Source: Rhodocyclaceae bacterium
GTDB taxonomy: Bacteria > Pseudomonadota > Gammaproteobacteria > Burkholderiales > Rhodocyclaceae
Reading direction: 5' to 3'
DNA length: 64,000 bases
Assembly (NCBI GenBank): GCA_020445765.1
Contig: JAGRFY010000071.1
Location: forward strand, 33,586-97,585
Shown here piece by piece: positions 1-9,952 of the stretch; position 1 is the stretch's first letter, and each line of letters begins with the position of its first letter. The position numbers were made by a program, and so were the translations under genes. The notes under the pieces were generated by a model. It saw only the letters and a program-made list of their open reading frames with translations, was not told where the DNA came from and made no database searches.

Positions 1-360
1 CCAGGACGGCATGACGTTGGCGCCCCGTCGACGCCCGTTGACGATGGTGTCGTGGATCAGCTGCGGATCCCACCCCTTGCGCTCCCGGAATGGACGCACC
101 TTTCCGGAATCTCCTTCCTGCCCATGGCAGTAGGCACAGGTCTGGACGAACTTGCTGCGGCCGGCCGCGATCCATTCCGGATCCGCCAACTGCGCCAGGG
201 TCGGGACCGGCGCGACAACAGGCTCCGGCTCCGCGGCAATCGCCACGGGCGGGCCGAACGGCAGGGCCACGAGGCTGGCGCAGGCCAGCGCAAGGCTGCG
301 TGGCAGCCCCGTGCCGGCGACTGCCCGCAGCGCTTCGATTACGAATCTACTGACGAACAT
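1..360 (-). CDS. Periplasmic c-type cytochrome, partial (3' end outside window)
   Basis: Reading leftward from an ATG at 360, the frame stays open to the window edge, so only the first 120 residues are seen. A hydrophobic N-terminal stretch (roughly residues 20-43, ending IAA) looks like a signal peptide. It is followed by a single haem-attachment motif, CAYCH, at about residue 80, embedded in AAGRSKFVQTCAYCHGQEG, which is typical of small monohaem cytochromes. The gene lies 92 bases downstream of the PQQ alcohol dehydrogenase on the same strand. In this arrangement the cytochrome normally takes electrons from the quinoprotein in the periplasm. That partnership is inferred from position. The Met axial ligand and the C-terminus are not visible. 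Confidence 0.85.
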   Translation of the reverse strand, partial: MFVSRFVIEALRAVAGTGLPRSLALACASLVALPFGPPVAIAAEPEPVVAPVPTLAQLADPEWIAAGRSKFVQTCAYCHGQEGDSGKVRPFRERKGWDPQLIHDTIVNGRRRGANVMPSW

Positions 361-452
361 GGATGCAATTTCCGAGAACGGCGGAACCGGCCTGTCCCAG
401 GCCGGCTCCACACCGGGATTCCACCGCCGCCCGACCGAGCGGCAAGCGATGC

Positions 453-2117
453 TCAATCGACGACGAAGGCAATCAGGGCAGCGCCGCCCCGGATATCCTT
501 GAATGCCGGGAAGACGCTAGACGCGAAACCGGGGAACAGCGAGCCGAATCCACTCGGCACCAGCACGTACTGCTTGCCTGCTGCGGAATAGCTGATGATT
601 CCGCCGCGGATGCCCGAACCGGTGTTGAATTTCCACAGCTCTTCGCCGCTCCGGTTATCGTAGGCATGGACCAGCCCGTGCGAATCGCCGTTGAAGACCA
701 GTCCCCCCGCGGTCGCCAACACCCCCCCCAGGCCCGGCAGGTCGTAATCGACCGACCACACCTGTTTTCCGCTCAGCGGCTCGTAGGCGGCAAGGCGGGC
801 ACTCGCCTTTCCATCAGGTGGCGGCACGAAATCGAAGGCGCTGACGCCGAAGTATGGCTGCGAAAACGCCATGTCCTTGACATCCTGCTTGCCGCTGGCG
901 ACCTTCATGCAGAACTCGTGGGCGTTGGTGTACCAAAGGCCGGTCTGGGGACTGTAAGCGCCGGCATTCCAGCTGCGGGCGCCAAGCACGCTCGGGCAGA
1001 ACACATCGGGCTTGCCCATCTGCGGTTCGTGCCGCCCGACCAGGGCACCGGTCTTGGTGTCCACATCCTTCACCCAATTCACGTTCTGGGCCAGACGCCA
1101 GACGTTCACCACCTTTCCGCTGGATCGGTCGAGAATGGTGACGAAGCCCCCCTTGTTGAGGTGCATCAGCACCTTCTCGCCTTCCTTGTCCAGCATCAGC
1201 ACTTCGTACTGGGAATCGAAATCCCAGGTATCCATCGGCACCTCCTGGTGGTGCCAGACGAGTTTGCCGGTCTTCGGCGAGAGGGCCAGGATGCTGCCCG
1301 TATAGAGGTTGTCCCCCTTCCGCCCTGACGCGTTCAGATCCGGCGCAGGGTTGGAGGTACCCATGATGAACAGCCCGCTCTCGGGATCGAACTGCCCCGG
1401 CAGCCAGGCGGCGCCACCACCATGTTCGCGCGAGTCGCCAGGCCAGCTTTCCGGGCTGTCACGGAGAACTTCGAAGGCCCACAGCTTTTCGCCGGTGTCG
1501 GCATCGAGGCCGTAGATCTGGCCGTGCTGGGCGAGATCCCCGCCGGTGGGACCGGCGATCAGGACATCGTTCGCAAGCTGCGGCGGCGAAGTGAAGTTGC
1601 AGCCGTTGCAGCGCTTCGGATCGGTCAACTGAACCGCCCAGAGTTCCTTGCCGGTCTTTTGGTCGAGGGCGATCACGCGGCCATCGGCGCTGCCCACATA
1701 GACCTTGCCGCGGCCCACCGAGACCCCTCGATTGTAGAACCCGAACAGCGACTGTTCCTGGATCGGATCGAGTTCAGGAATGTATTTCCAGATTTCCTCG
1801 CCGGTCGTCGCGTCGAGCGCGAAGACGCGATTGTTGGAGGCGCTGTAGTAGACCACCCCCCCGACCGCCAGCGGCGTCGCCTGCAGACCCTGCGCGATCT
1901 CCCCGGCCTGGTGAATCCACGCCACCCTCAGCTTCTTCACGTTCTGGGTCGAGATCTGATCGAGCGGCGAATAGCGCCAGCCCCGGTAATCCCGATGATA
2001 TTCCCCCCAGTCCCCATCGTCTTGGGCCCAGGCCGCGCTCGCGCCGGCAAGGAGGCCAAGTCCGACTGCCGCAGCGACCATCAGCCGGTCCTTCCGCTTG
2101 AATTCGGTAATTCGCAT
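453..2117 (-). CDS. PQQ-dependent alcohol dehydrogenase, lanthanide-type signature
   Basis: A 554-residue periplasmic quinoprotein of the methanol/ethanol dehydrogenase beta-propeller family, oxidising an alcohol and passing electrons to a cytochrome c. The start is the ATG before MRITEFKRKD (GGGTGG upstream); a longer in-frame extension has no signal-peptide character. A signal peptide ends near residue 31 (AWA). Repeated W-docking blades such as LDATTGEEIWKY and LDQKTGKELWAV are visible, together with the conserved GTSNPAPD block near 253-260. The active-site block reads TWDFD: the catalytic Asp is residue 299 and a second Asp sits at 301, the +2 position that marks lanthanide-coordinating enzymes such as XoxF. 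The usual adjacent-cysteine pair is replaced by CNGC (170-173). There is no C-terminal haem domain. The substrate cannot be deduced. Confidence 0.93.
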   Translation of the reverse strand: MRITEFKRKDRLMVAAAVGLGLLAGASAAWAQDDGDWGEYHRDYRGWRYSPLDQISTQNVKKLRVAWIHQAGEIAQGLQATPLAVGGVVYYSASNNRVFALDATTGEEIWKYIPELDPIQEQSLFGFYNRGVSVGRGKVYVGSADGRVIALDQKTGKELWAVQLTDPKRCNGCNFTSPPQLANDVLIAGPTGGDLAQHGQIYGLDADTGEKLWAFEVLRDSPESWPGDSREHGGGAAWLPGQFDPESGLFIMGTSNPAPDLNASGRKGDNLYTGSILALSPKTGKLVWHHQEVPMDTWDFDSQYEVLMLDKEGEKVLMHLNKGGFVTILDRSSGKVVNVWRLAQNVNWVKDVDTKTGALVGRHEPQMGKPDVFCPSVLGARSWNAGAYSPQTGLWYTNAHEFCMKVASGKQDVKDMAFSQPYFGVSAFDFVPPPDGKASARLAAYEPLSGKQVWSVDYDLPGLGGVLATAGGLVFNGDSHGLVHAYDNRSGEELWKFNTGSGIRGGIISYSAAGKQYVLVPSGFGSLFPGFASSVFPAFKDIRGGAALIAFVVD

Positions 2118-2770
2118 GATCCACCCAGTCTCTTGATTTGAATTGTCACGGCCCGTGGTCGCCAGGGCGCCACTCGAAACCATCCACGGGGCGTCGGTGC
2201 AAACGCTTCGCCATGGGCCGCCTGAAAAGTCTAGGAACACGGGACTCGACGGGCATGCGCCCGGGTGCGCAATCGGATGACTCAAAGTGCACTACCCGGC
2301 AGGCAACGATGGCGGGAAGCCGGACGCCGGGAAGGTCCACCTGTCGGACGGGGGCGTCCGGCTTTCGAACTTGCGACCACGCTGCAGTGGGCGCCAAGGG
2401 CGCGATTGGCCCCGATTCGACGCCAGATTGACGCCACCCATCTCAGGCACGGTTACTGCTGATGGTCACCACGCAAGACGGCAATCGGCCACCGGTTTGC
2501 AGCGCCGGCAGGCATTCATATCGGGGGTCGGGCTCGAGCAAATGTCGGGCCGACGCAGCGCTGGCGCTCATCGGCAATTCGGCCAACCGAACAGTTGAAG
2601 GGCCGCGAAGTTTCGCTGCGCTGCCAGGCCTTTGCGCCCGGCTGCCGGAGCTTCGCAATTGGTGCCCTGCGCTCGAAAGCTGGCAGGAAACGCAATGCAG
2701 GGCAGAAATGGCGAGTGCTTCGGCCGGCCTTCCGGCGTGAGGCGGAGATCGCCTGGAGGGACTTCAATCG
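2118..2770. other. Divergent intergenic region
   Basis: The space between the minus-strand dehydrogenase and the plus-strand AraC regulator. It must hold the promoters of both and is the likely binding region of the regulator. I see no open frame with coding character and no confident promoter or operator motif. A ribosome-binding site (GGAGGG) ends about ten bases before the regulator start. Confidence 0.5.
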
Positions 2771-3655
2771 ATGACGACGCTGATTCCGTGGAGGTTTCGC
2801 GAAGATCCCGAGGCAGCGCCAGGTATGGCATGCCGAGAGCACCTTCTGGAATCGTTCCGGCTCACGGTATATGCCTGTCGATCAGCGCAAGGTCGATGGT
2901 TGCGGCAATTCCGGAAATACGACTCGGAACGCGAAATCACGGTCCACATCATCACGGCCGGCATGGGCCACTATCGAATCGGCGATCATTCGAACAAGCT
3001 GGGTACCGGTGTATTGCTGATATCTCCGCCCAGAAGCAGTCTCGAGATCGAAGCATCGGAAACGCTCCGCATGGCCACCGCTTCGTTGTCCGGCCCGACG
3101 ATCCTTCAGCGGCTCCCGCGCAATGCCGCCGAGCTGACCGTTTCGCTCGACACCGGTCGCGGCATCGGCTGCATGCTTTACTCGCACCTGCGTTCGCTCT
3201 CGGAACAGTTCCCCTGGCTCTCGGACTCGGAGGCGATTGCCGGAAAATGGACCGCGGTCGAATTGATTTCGGCTGCACTGGATCGAATCGACGGCGGAAG
3301 ATCCGATTCCCTGCCCATGTACCATCTTCAGCGCGTGCAGAGATATATCCTGAATAATCTCCAGAACAACGAAATGACGATTCCGATGATTGCCCGGGAA
3401 AATGGCATTTCGGTCCGATACCTGCACCGGATCTTTCTACTCAGCGGCAAGAGCGTTTCGAAATGGATCCTCAACCAGCGCCTGGAAAGGTGTCGGGAGT
3501 CGCTTGCCGGAAGTTCGGGAAGCAAGTGTCTGGTCAAGCAGGTCGGATTCGACTGGGGATTCAACGACACTGCGCACTTCAGCCGAACCTTCAAGAAGGC
3601 GTTCGGCGCCAGTCCGAGCGAGTACTGGGTGTCGATGCGAAACGGCAGGGCCTGA
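2771..3655 (+). CDS. AraC/XylS-family transcriptional regulator
   Basis: A 294-residue one-component regulator. The C-terminal third (about residues 195-290) is a double helix-turn-helix AraC domain: the first HTH is around MTIPMIARENGISVRYLHR, and the second is in the block ending AHFSRTFKKAFGASPSEYW, the classic AraC signature. The N-terminal 180 residues resemble the AraC ligand-binding/cupin-like domain of the AraC-binding-like group (PF14525 type), with no recognisable enzymatic motif. The ATG is preceded by GGAGGG. It is divergent from the PQQ dehydrogenase and upstream of the CoA-transferase set, so it plausibly controls one or both; the inducer is unknown. Confidence 0.9.
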   Translation: MTTLIPWRFREDPEAAPGMACREHLLESFRLTVYACRSAQGRWLRQFRKYDSEREITVHIITAGMGHYRIGDHSNKLGTGVLLISPPRSSLEIEASETLRMATASLSGPTILQRLPRNAAELTVSLDTGRGIGCMLYSHLRSLSEQFPWLSDSEAIAGKWTAVELISAALDRIDGGRSDSLPMYHLQRVQRYILNNLQNNEMTIPMIARENGISVRYLHRIFLLSGKSVSKWILNQRLERCRESLAGSSGSKCLVKQVGFDWGFNDTAHFSRTFKKAFGASPSEYWVSMRNGRA

Positions 3656-4270
3656 GCGCCCTACGAGGCGCGGGTCGATGCACCTGACCCGGTGCAATTG
3701 GTGCTGCCCGGATCCCCGTGCAAGGTCGGGGTCCTTCCCGGCTGGCCTGTCCCCGGCTTGCCTGTCCAATTGGCAGCATCTGAATCCTCGCTGCAGATGC
3801 CCTCGCCACGGCTACTCTACGCGTGCGCATCGCACCGACCATCCCTGCCGACCGCGCATGAGGCGTGAACCCGGGGGATCGACATGGCTCGTTTGCCATC
3901 GACCCGCCCGCGCTCGGGCCGTGCGAATCGTCCTTCTCCCGTCCGGCCCGCGGGAGGCCTGCGCGAGCGGCCCCGCGGGCGTAGGTCTCCGACCGGAGTG
4001 TTATGGCGCAATGGGATTCGCGATCTACCCGCCGGCACGCCCTTGCAGCTTATTCGACCGGCATCTCGCCGAATGGGAAAGCCTCGCCCGAATTTCGGAC
4101 CGTGGCCGACCGAATTCGTCCGATCTCGCTACGAGCGCCGACCAGCTGCCAACTCGGGCAAATCCTCAAGCAATTGATTAGTCGTTTGTTTTCCGAATAG
4201 ACCGGCTTGGCACCGCAATTGCTGTGGGCTTTCCCCGAGTCGGCAATCACGCACAGCGGGAGGAAAGGCA
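3656..4270. other. Intergenic region, no gene seen
   Basis: About 615 bases between the AraC gene and the CoA-transferase operon on the same strand. Six-frame inspection shows only low-complexity Arg/Pro/Ser-rich shadow frames. It should contain the promoter for the downstream set; no operator or terminator hairpin could be assigned with confidence. Confidence 0.5.
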
Positions 4271-4993
4271 GTGTCACTCAACAAAGTTCATTCGACGCCC
4301 GAGGCAGCCTTGGCGGGGTTCCTGCATGACGACATGACCATCATGTCAGGTGGATTCGGAGTTTGCGGGATTCCCGCGGCCCTGATCGACGTCATTCTCG
4401 ATTCCGGTGTCCGCGGCCTGACCCTGATCTCGAACAATCCCGGAGCCGACGGACACGGCCTGGGCAAGCTCTTCAAGAACCGCCAGGTGCGCAAGCTGAT
4501 CTGCTCGTACGCGGGTGACAACGCGCTGTTCGCACAGCAGTTCATGGCCGGCGAGGTCGAGGTCGAATTCAATCCCCAGGGAACCCTGGCCGAGCGGATC
4601 CGGGCAGGCGGCGCCGGCATTCCGGCCTTCTATACCCGTACCGGTGCCGGCACGGTGATCGCCGAAGGCAAGCCGACCGCCGAATTCGATGGCCACCCGC
4701 ACGTGCTGGAACGCGGCCTGCGCGCCGATCTGGCCCTGGTTCACGCCTGGATGGGCGACACAGAGGGCAACCTGCTCTACCGGATGACCGCCCGCAACTT
4801 CAATCCGCCGATGGCGACGGCAGCGGAGGTAACGGTTGCCGAGGTCGAAACCCTGGTTCCGGTGGGCAGCTTCGACCCCGATCACATCGTCACGCCAGGC
4901 ATCTTCGTCGACCGGCTGGTGGCGGTCGGCGCGATCAACAAGCACATCGAGCAGCGCACCGTACGCCCGCGCCCGCTCGCCGCGGAGGCCTGA
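4271..4993 (+). CDS. 3-oxoacid CoA-transferase, subunit A
   Basis: A 240-residue alpha subunit of a family I CoA-transferase (SCOT/AtoD/PcaI type), which with the next gene moves CoA between acyl donors and acceptors. The glycine-rich signature GGFGVCGIPAALID (about residues 28-41) and the conserved block ISNNPGADGHGLGKL are visible. It starts with GTG, preceded by GGGAGGAAA. The beta subunit starts one base after its stop, so the two are translationally linked. Length is normal for a separate alpha subunit. The acid substrate cannot be read from the sequence; the downstream thiolase and ligase point to degradation of a beta-keto acid or similar compound. Confidence 0.92.
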   Translation: MSLNKVHSTPEAALAGFLHDDMTIMSGGFGVCGIPAALIDVILDSGVRGLTLISNNPGADGHGLGKLFKNRQVRKLICSYAGDNALFAQQFMAGEVEVEFNPQGTLAERIRAGGAGIPAFYTRTGAGTVIAEGKPTAEFDGHPHVLERGLRADLALVHAWMGDTEGNLLYRMTARNFNPPMATAAEVTVAEVETLVPVGSFDPDHIVTPGIFVDRLVAVGAINKHIEQRTVRPRPLAAEA

Positions 4994-4994
4994 A

Positions 4995-5630
4995 ATGCCC
5001 TGGACCAGACAAGAAATGGCCGCCCGTGCGGCCGAGGAATTGCGCGACGGCTTCTATGTGAACCTGGGCATCGGCATCCCGACCCTGGTGGCCAACTGCG
5101 TGCCGCCCGGCATGCGGGTGCAGTTCCAGAGCGAGAACGGCATGCTCGGCATGGGTCCTTTTCCCTATGAAGGCGAGGAGGATGCCGACCTGATCAATGC
5201 CGGCAAGCAGACCATCACCTCGCTGCCGAGCACCAGCTATTTCGACAGCGCGAGTTCCTTCGGCATGATCCGCGGCGGTCACATCCAGCTGGCGATACTC
5301 GGCGCACTGCAGGTGTCGGCCCGGGGCGACCTCGCCAACTGGAGCGTGCCCGGCAAGATGATCAAGGGCATCGGCGGCGCAATGGATCTGGTGGCCGGCG
5401 TACGCCGGGTGATCGTCCTGATGGAGCACATTTCCAAGGGCGAAATCAAGATCGTCGAGCAATGCTCGCTGCCGCTGACCGGCGTGGAGGTGGTGAACAA
5501 GATCATCACCGACCTGTGCGTCTTCGAAGTCGGGCCCGGCGGATTGGTGCTGACCGAACTCGCACCGGGCGTGACCGAGGACGAAATCCGAAGCAAGACC
5601 GGCACCCCGTTCGCGACTCAGCTGCACTGA
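4995..5630 (+). CDS. 3-oxoacid CoA-transferase, subunit B
   Basis: A 211-residue beta subunit pairing with the preceding gene. The catalytic motif SENG lies at about residues 46-49, with the nucleophilic Glu that carries the CoA thioester at residue 47. The glycine-rich LGIGIPTLVAN block precedes it, and GGAMDLVAG follows at about 125-135. The ATG chosen (MPWTRQEMAA) follows the alpha stop directly; a longer in-frame reading would overlap the alpha gene and is not supported. The operon then has a 215-base gap before the thiolase. Confidence 0.93.
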   Translation: MPWTRQEMAARAAEELRDGFYVNLGIGIPTLVANCVPPGMRVQFQSENGMLGMGPFPYEGEEDADLINAGKQTITSLPSTSYFDSASSFGMIRGGHIQLAILGALQVSARGDLANWSVPGKMIKGIGGAMDLVAGVRRVIVLMEHISKGEIKIVEQCSLPLTGVEVVNKIITDLCVFEVGPGGLVLTELAPGVTEDEIRSKTGTPFATQLH

Positions 5631-5845
5631 GTCCCGACCGGTTGGCAAGGCTGTTCGTTTCGCGGGGGCGCATGGGTTCCGATGCCGGATATCCCTCCTC
5701 TCCGACCCAGCATCTCTACCATCGGATGCGTCCCCGCACTTTGTCCCTCGCAGCGTCGGATCGCCTGAGGAGGCCTTCGGCGCCCTTTTGCCGGCGCGCG
5801 GCACGGCCTCATTGAATTGTCGATTTCGGTGCCCAGGAGGCATTC

Positions 5846-7012
5846 ATGACGGTTTGCATCGTCGGCTGGTCCCATACCCCCTTCGGCCGCCACGACGGCG
5901 TCGGCTTCGAAGATCTGGTGGTGCAGGCCACCCGCGAGGCACTGGCGCACGCAGGCATCGGCGGCACGGCCGTCGACGGCGTTTGGCTGGGCCAGCTCAA
6001 TGGCGGCTTCATCCCCGACATCTTCTGTTCATCGATGCCGTTCCAGGGCGAGCCTTCACTGCGCTGGAAACCCGCGACCCGGGTCGAGAACGCCTGCGCT
6101 TCGGGCTCGGCGGCGGTCTTCGCCGCATCTGACGCGATCGAAGCCGGGCGCGCCGAGGTGGCACTGGTGGTGGGTGCCGAGAAGATGTCCGCAGTCAGCG
6201 GCCGCGAAGTGACGGAGATCCTGTCGGGGGCCTCCTACTACGCCGACGAGGGCGCCACCGGGCTGAGTTTTCCCGGCATCTTCTCGCGCATCGTCGCGGC
6301 CTATGCGGAGCGATACGGCGACCCTTCGGCGACGATGGCGGCGATCGCCGCGAAAAATCACCTGAACGGGACTCGAAATCCGTATGCGCAGATCAGGCGT
6401 GACCTCGGCTTCGAGTTCTGCAACACCGTCTCGGCGGCCAATCCGCTGATCGAACCGCACTTGCGCAAGACCGACTGCTCGCTGGTCTCCGATGGTGCGG
6501 CCGCGCTGGTACTGGCCCACCCGAAGCGACTGGCGGAGTTCGGGCAGGCGGTCCGCATTCGCGCCCGGAGCCAGCACAACGATCTGTTGCCGATGGCCGG
6601 GCGCGACCTGCTGGCCTTCGACGGACCGCGGCGGGCCTGGCACTCGGCCCTCTCGGCAGCCGGCTGCCGCCTGGGTGATCTCGACTTCGCCGAGGTCCAC
6701 GACTGCTTCACGATCGCCGAACTGCTGACCTACGAGGCCATGGGGCTGGCCCGGCCGGGCCACGGCAGCGACGCCCTGAAGGACGGCACGGTCCATATCG
6801 GCGGTGCCTTGCCGATCAATGCCTCCGGCGGTCTCAAGGCCAAGGGTCATCCGATCGGCGCCACCGGGGTATCGATGCACGCGTTGGCCGCCATGCAGCT
6901 GACCGGCACGGCCGGCGAGATGCAACTGCCGGCACCCGGGCTGGGCGCGGTGTTCAATATGGGCGGTGCCGCAGTGGCAAACTATGTCAGCATTCTCGAG
7001 CCGGTGAAATGA
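5846..7012 (+). CDS. Thiolase, SCP2-type acetyl-CoA acyltransferase
   Basis: A 388-residue member of the thiolase superfamily, cleaving a beta-ketoacyl-CoA with CoA or running in the condensing direction. The acyl-accepting cysteine is C84 in ENACASGSAA. The EVHDCFT block has the HDCF cysteine typical of SCP2-like thiolases. NASGGLKAKGHPIGATG contains the catalytic His at about residue 335. The C-terminal cysteine box of degradative thiolases is replaced by FNMGGAA, another SCP2-type trait. An AGGAGG-like sequence precedes the ATG. It belongs with the CoA-transferase and CoA-ligase genes on the same strand. Confidence 0.92.
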   Translation: MTVCIVGWSHTPFGRHDGVGFEDLVVQATREALAHAGIGGTAVDGVWLGQLNGGFIPDIFCSSMPFQGEPSLRWKPATRVENACASGSAAVFAASDAIEAGRAEVALVVGAEKMSAVSGREVTEILSGASYYADEGATGLSFPGIFSRIVAAYAERYGDPSATMAAIAAKNHLNGTRNPYAQIRRDLGFEFCNTVSAANPLIEPHLRKTDCSLVSDGAAALVLAHPKRLAEFGQAVRIRARSQHNDLLPMAGRDLLAFDGPRRAWHSALSAAGCRLGDLDFAEVHDCFTIAELLTYEAMGLARPGHGSDALKDGTVHIGGALPINASGGLKAKGHPIGATGVSMHALAAMQLTGTAGEMQLPAPGLGAVFNMGGAAVANYVSILEPVK

Positions 7013-7118
7013 AGCCGACGCTGCGCTCCACCCGGCGCCCGAATCACCACGCCCGGTCGGTCGCGCACGCCACTGCACCGGTGCCTGACCCGATCCGGCC
7101 GAGGAGGTCACGCCTGCC

Positions 7119-8633
7119 ATGAACATCGCACAATTGCTGGCACGCGCCGCCCGGGTCTTCCCCGATCGCCCGGCGATCCTGCACGGCGACCGCAAGCTCC
7201 ATGATTACCGCGAATTCGGCGACCGGGTCGCCCGCCTCGCGCATTTCCTGCGCGACGGGCACCGCCTGGACGCCGGCGAACGCATTGCAATCTTCATGGA
7301 CAACCGCCCCGAGTACCTCGAAACGCTGTACGCGATCCTGTGGGCCGGACTGGTCGCGGTACCGATCAATGCCAAGCTCCACCCGCGCGAGGTGCGCTAT
7401 ATCCTGGCCGACGCGCAGGTCCGCATGCTGGTGACTTCCTCGGAGCGCAATGGCGATTTCACCGATCCTGCGGAGCCGCTACCCGGCGGATGCACAGCAA
7501 TCACCTGCGACGGTAGCGAATACCTGCAGGCATTGACGGCACCGGTTCGTGCGCCCGCGGATCGACTTCCCGATGATGTCGCCTGGCTGTTCTATACGTC
7601 GGGCACCACCGGCCAGCCGAAGGGCGTGATGCTGAGCCATCGCAACCTGATGACCATGACCAGCAGCTACCTGTCCGATGTCGATGCGCCTCGCGATCAC
7701 GACGCCATGGTCTATGCGGCACCGATTTCCCATGGCGCAGGGCTGTATGGATTCGCCTGTACGCTCAAGGCCGGCCTTCACCTGGTTCCCGCCTCCGGCG
7801 GATTCGACCCGGATGAACTGATCGCGCTGGCCTGCTCGCCCGGCAATCTGACGATGTTCGCCGCACCGACCATGGTCAAGCGACTGATTCGCCGGATCGC
7901 AGACAGCGATGCTTCGACCGCGGGCTTCCGCACGATTATCTACGGTGGCGGCCCGATGTACCTCGAGGACATTCGCGAGGCGCTCGAAGTGATGGGTCCG
8001 CGCTTCGTGCAGATCTACGGACAGGGCGAATCGCCGATGACGATCACGGTCCTGCCGCGCGAGCTGCTGGCCGACCGTACCCATCCCGACTGGGCCACCA
8101 TGGCGGCCTCGGTCGGCTTTGCCCAGTCACAGGTCGAAGTCCGGATCGTCGACGATCAGGGCGACTCCCTCGGCCCCGGTGAAGTCGGGGAAGTCCTGGT
8201 TCGCGGCGATGTGGTCATGCTCGGCTACTGGCAGAATCGTGAAGCAACCGCCAAGGCGCTGCGGGACGGTTGGCTGTGGACCGGGGACATGGGCGCGCTC
8301 GATAGCCGCGGATTCCTCACGCTGAAGGATCGCTCCAAGGATGTGATCATCTCCGGCGGTTCGAACATATATCCCCGCGAAGTCGAGGAAGTCCTGCTCA
8401 AGCACCCGGGTGTGCTGGAAGTGTCGGTGGTGGGCAGGCGAGATCCCGAATGGGGGGAAGTACCCGTGGCCTTCGTGGTGGCGGAAGGCGTGCCGCCCGA
8501 ATCTCTCGACCGGTTGTGCCTCGCCGAGATCGCGCGATTCAAGCGGCCCCGTGAATATCGATTCGTACAAGGCCTGCCGAAGAACAACTACGGCAAGGTC
8601 TTGAAGACCGAGCTGCGAAAGATGCTCGAATAG
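7119..8633 (+). CDS. Acyl-CoA synthetase (AMP-binding, FadD-like)
   Basis: A 504-residue ANL-superfamily ligase that activates a carboxylic acid to its CoA thioester through an acyl-adenylate. The phosphate-binding loop YTSGTTGQPKG is at about 159-169; IYGQGESPMT is the A5 motif region and GWLWTGDMG the A7 motif. The hinge is in KDRSKDVIISGGSNIYPREV, and the catalytic Lys is close to the C-terminus in KNNYGKVLKTEL. GAGGAGG lies upstream of the ATG. Length is on the short side of FadD proteins, as expected for medium-chain or aromatic-acid ligases. It is the last gene of the catabolic set; the substrate is unknown. Confidence 0.92.
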   Translation: MNIAQLLARAARVFPDRPAILHGDRKLHDYREFGDRVARLAHFLRDGHRLDAGERIAIFMDNRPEYLETLYAILWAGLVAVPINAKLHPREVRYILADAQVRMLVTSSERNGDFTDPAEPLPGGCTAITCDGSEYLQALTAPVRAPADRLPDDVAWLFYTSGTTGQPKGVMLSHRNLMTMTSSYLSDVDAPRDHDAMVYAAPISHGAGLYGFACTLKAGLHLVPASGGFDPDELIALACSPGNLTMFAAPTMVKRLIRRIADSDASTAGFRTIIYGGGPMYLEDIREALEVMGPRFVQIYGQGESPMTITVLPRELLADRTHPDWATMAASVGFAQSQVEVRIVDDQGDSLGPGEVGEVLVRGDVVMLGYWQNREATAKALRDGWLWTGDMGALDSRGFLTLKDRSKDVIISGGSNIYPREVEEVLLKHPGVLEVSVVGRRDPEWGEVPVAFVVAEGVPPESLDRLCLAEIARFKRPREYRFVQGLPKNNYGKVLKTELRKMLE

Positions 8634-9247
8634 ACCTGGACGCCGGGACATTCCGACGCAGGCGAAGACTCTGCCAAGCCTCTCGGCAATTGCCTCGGTG
8701 CGATTGGCGCAGGCACCGCGTTTCCGAACCGGCGGCGAAGACCGAAGCCGGCGCGCAAAGGCCTGACACCGTCAGACGTGCCAGTCGTTGACCGGATGGC
8801 GGCGCGCATGCAGGGTCAATACCCGACCTGGCGCGCCATTTGGCGCAGCCGCGCCAAGACCTCGGCTCGCCGTACATGCGGCCCGGCTGCCGATCTCGTG
8901 CGTGCCTGGCGCGCGCGACGGGGAGAAGACGGCAAAGTGCGTCCAGCAGCGGCACAGGATCGAGAATCTGGCCCCACATCGTCGAACCACCCATCGCTCG
9001 ACAGGAAGCGGCGATGCGCCTCGACAGCAGTCCTCGATAATGGGTCCGACCCCTTGAGGACATGGTGAGCCACCCGCAAGTCGAAAACGGAATCCCCTTC
9101 CCGCCCGGTCATCGGGGGCGATCGCCGATCCGCAGTCGCAGCCGCTCGGACCGGGTTGGAAGCTTCGACGACTCGCGGATATCGGGACAGCCCGGGATTC
9201 CCGTCTGGAATGCGTCGTCCGCGGCAACGGCCGGGACAGCGTCGACC
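8634..9247. other. Convergent intergenic region, no gene seen
   Basis: About 614 bases between the convergent acyl-CoA ligase and secreted-protein genes. No frame has coding character on either strand, and no unambiguous terminator hairpin with a T-run was found. Confidence 0.45.
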
Positions 9248-9952
9248 CTACTGAAGCGCGCAGCTACCGTCGCCGCCGTCGCGGACATAGTAGTCGATGA
9301 TCGCCAAGTTGGCATTGGTCGCGGCAATGACGTTCCAGCCCGGGACCAGAAAGATCGGGGCATGTTGCCGTGCACCGCCAAGTTGGGTGAGGGCAACGCT
9401 ATTGACGGACACGTCGAAGAGCATGTCGCCGTTGTCGAACAGGTTGACAAAGGGCTCTGGCTGCCCGCTGCGCGGGTTCACTGCGCACCCGCTAGCCACC
9501 GTGGCGTAGGTGGTCGCATACAAGTTGTTGCTGGCCGCATATTCCAGTTCGCCGATTACGGTGTTGCCGGAGGTGTCGGGCAAACAGATGTTTGCCTCAT
9601 TCGCCGTCGCGTCAAATACATAGGTGTCCGACACGCGCCTGCCCAGCGCAACGGCGATCGTGCTCCGGCCATTGATCAGCCAGACTCGTGCATCCGGGGC
9701 GAAGAACGACACCACCGCGACGGCACTGCCATTAAGGGATATCGTGCCGGAACTGTTGCGCTTGGGGTTATAGAGCCCCACCTGAACCACCGGAGACATG
9801 CCGTCGGTGGGATGAACCTCGCATGCCAGGGTGGCGGACGCGTAGCTCTTTCCGCTGGTTCCGATCTGGATTCCCGCCGCGGCCCAGGTCGGCTCGCTGA
9901 TCACGGCAGCCGACACGAATGCGCACAAACACAATTTGCAGACATCCATCAT
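9248..9952 (-). CDS. Secreted protein of unknown function
   Basis: A 234-residue protein with an N-terminal signal peptide (hydrophobic residues about 5-25, ending TWA-AA), so probably periplasmic or secreted. The mature part is rich in Ser, Gly, Val and Asn, with alternating hydrophobic residues suggesting an all-beta fold. Five cysteines outside the signal could form disulfides. I do not recognise the family. The start is the first of two adjacent ATGs, behind AGGAGAAG. It is isolated: the ligase is convergent and an IS-scarred region lies upstream. Confidence 0.7.
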   Translation of the reverse strand: MMDVCKLCLCAFVSAAVISEPTWAAAGIQIGTSGKSYASATLACEVHPTDGMSPVVQVGLYNPKRNSSGTISLNGSAVAVVSFFAPDARVWLINGRSTIAVALGRRVSDTYVFDATANEANICLPDTSGNTVIGELEYAASNNLYATTYATVASGCAVNPRSGQPEPFVNLFDNGDMLFDVSVNSVALTQLGGARQHAPIFLVPGWNVIAATNANLAIIDYYVRDGGDGSCALQ

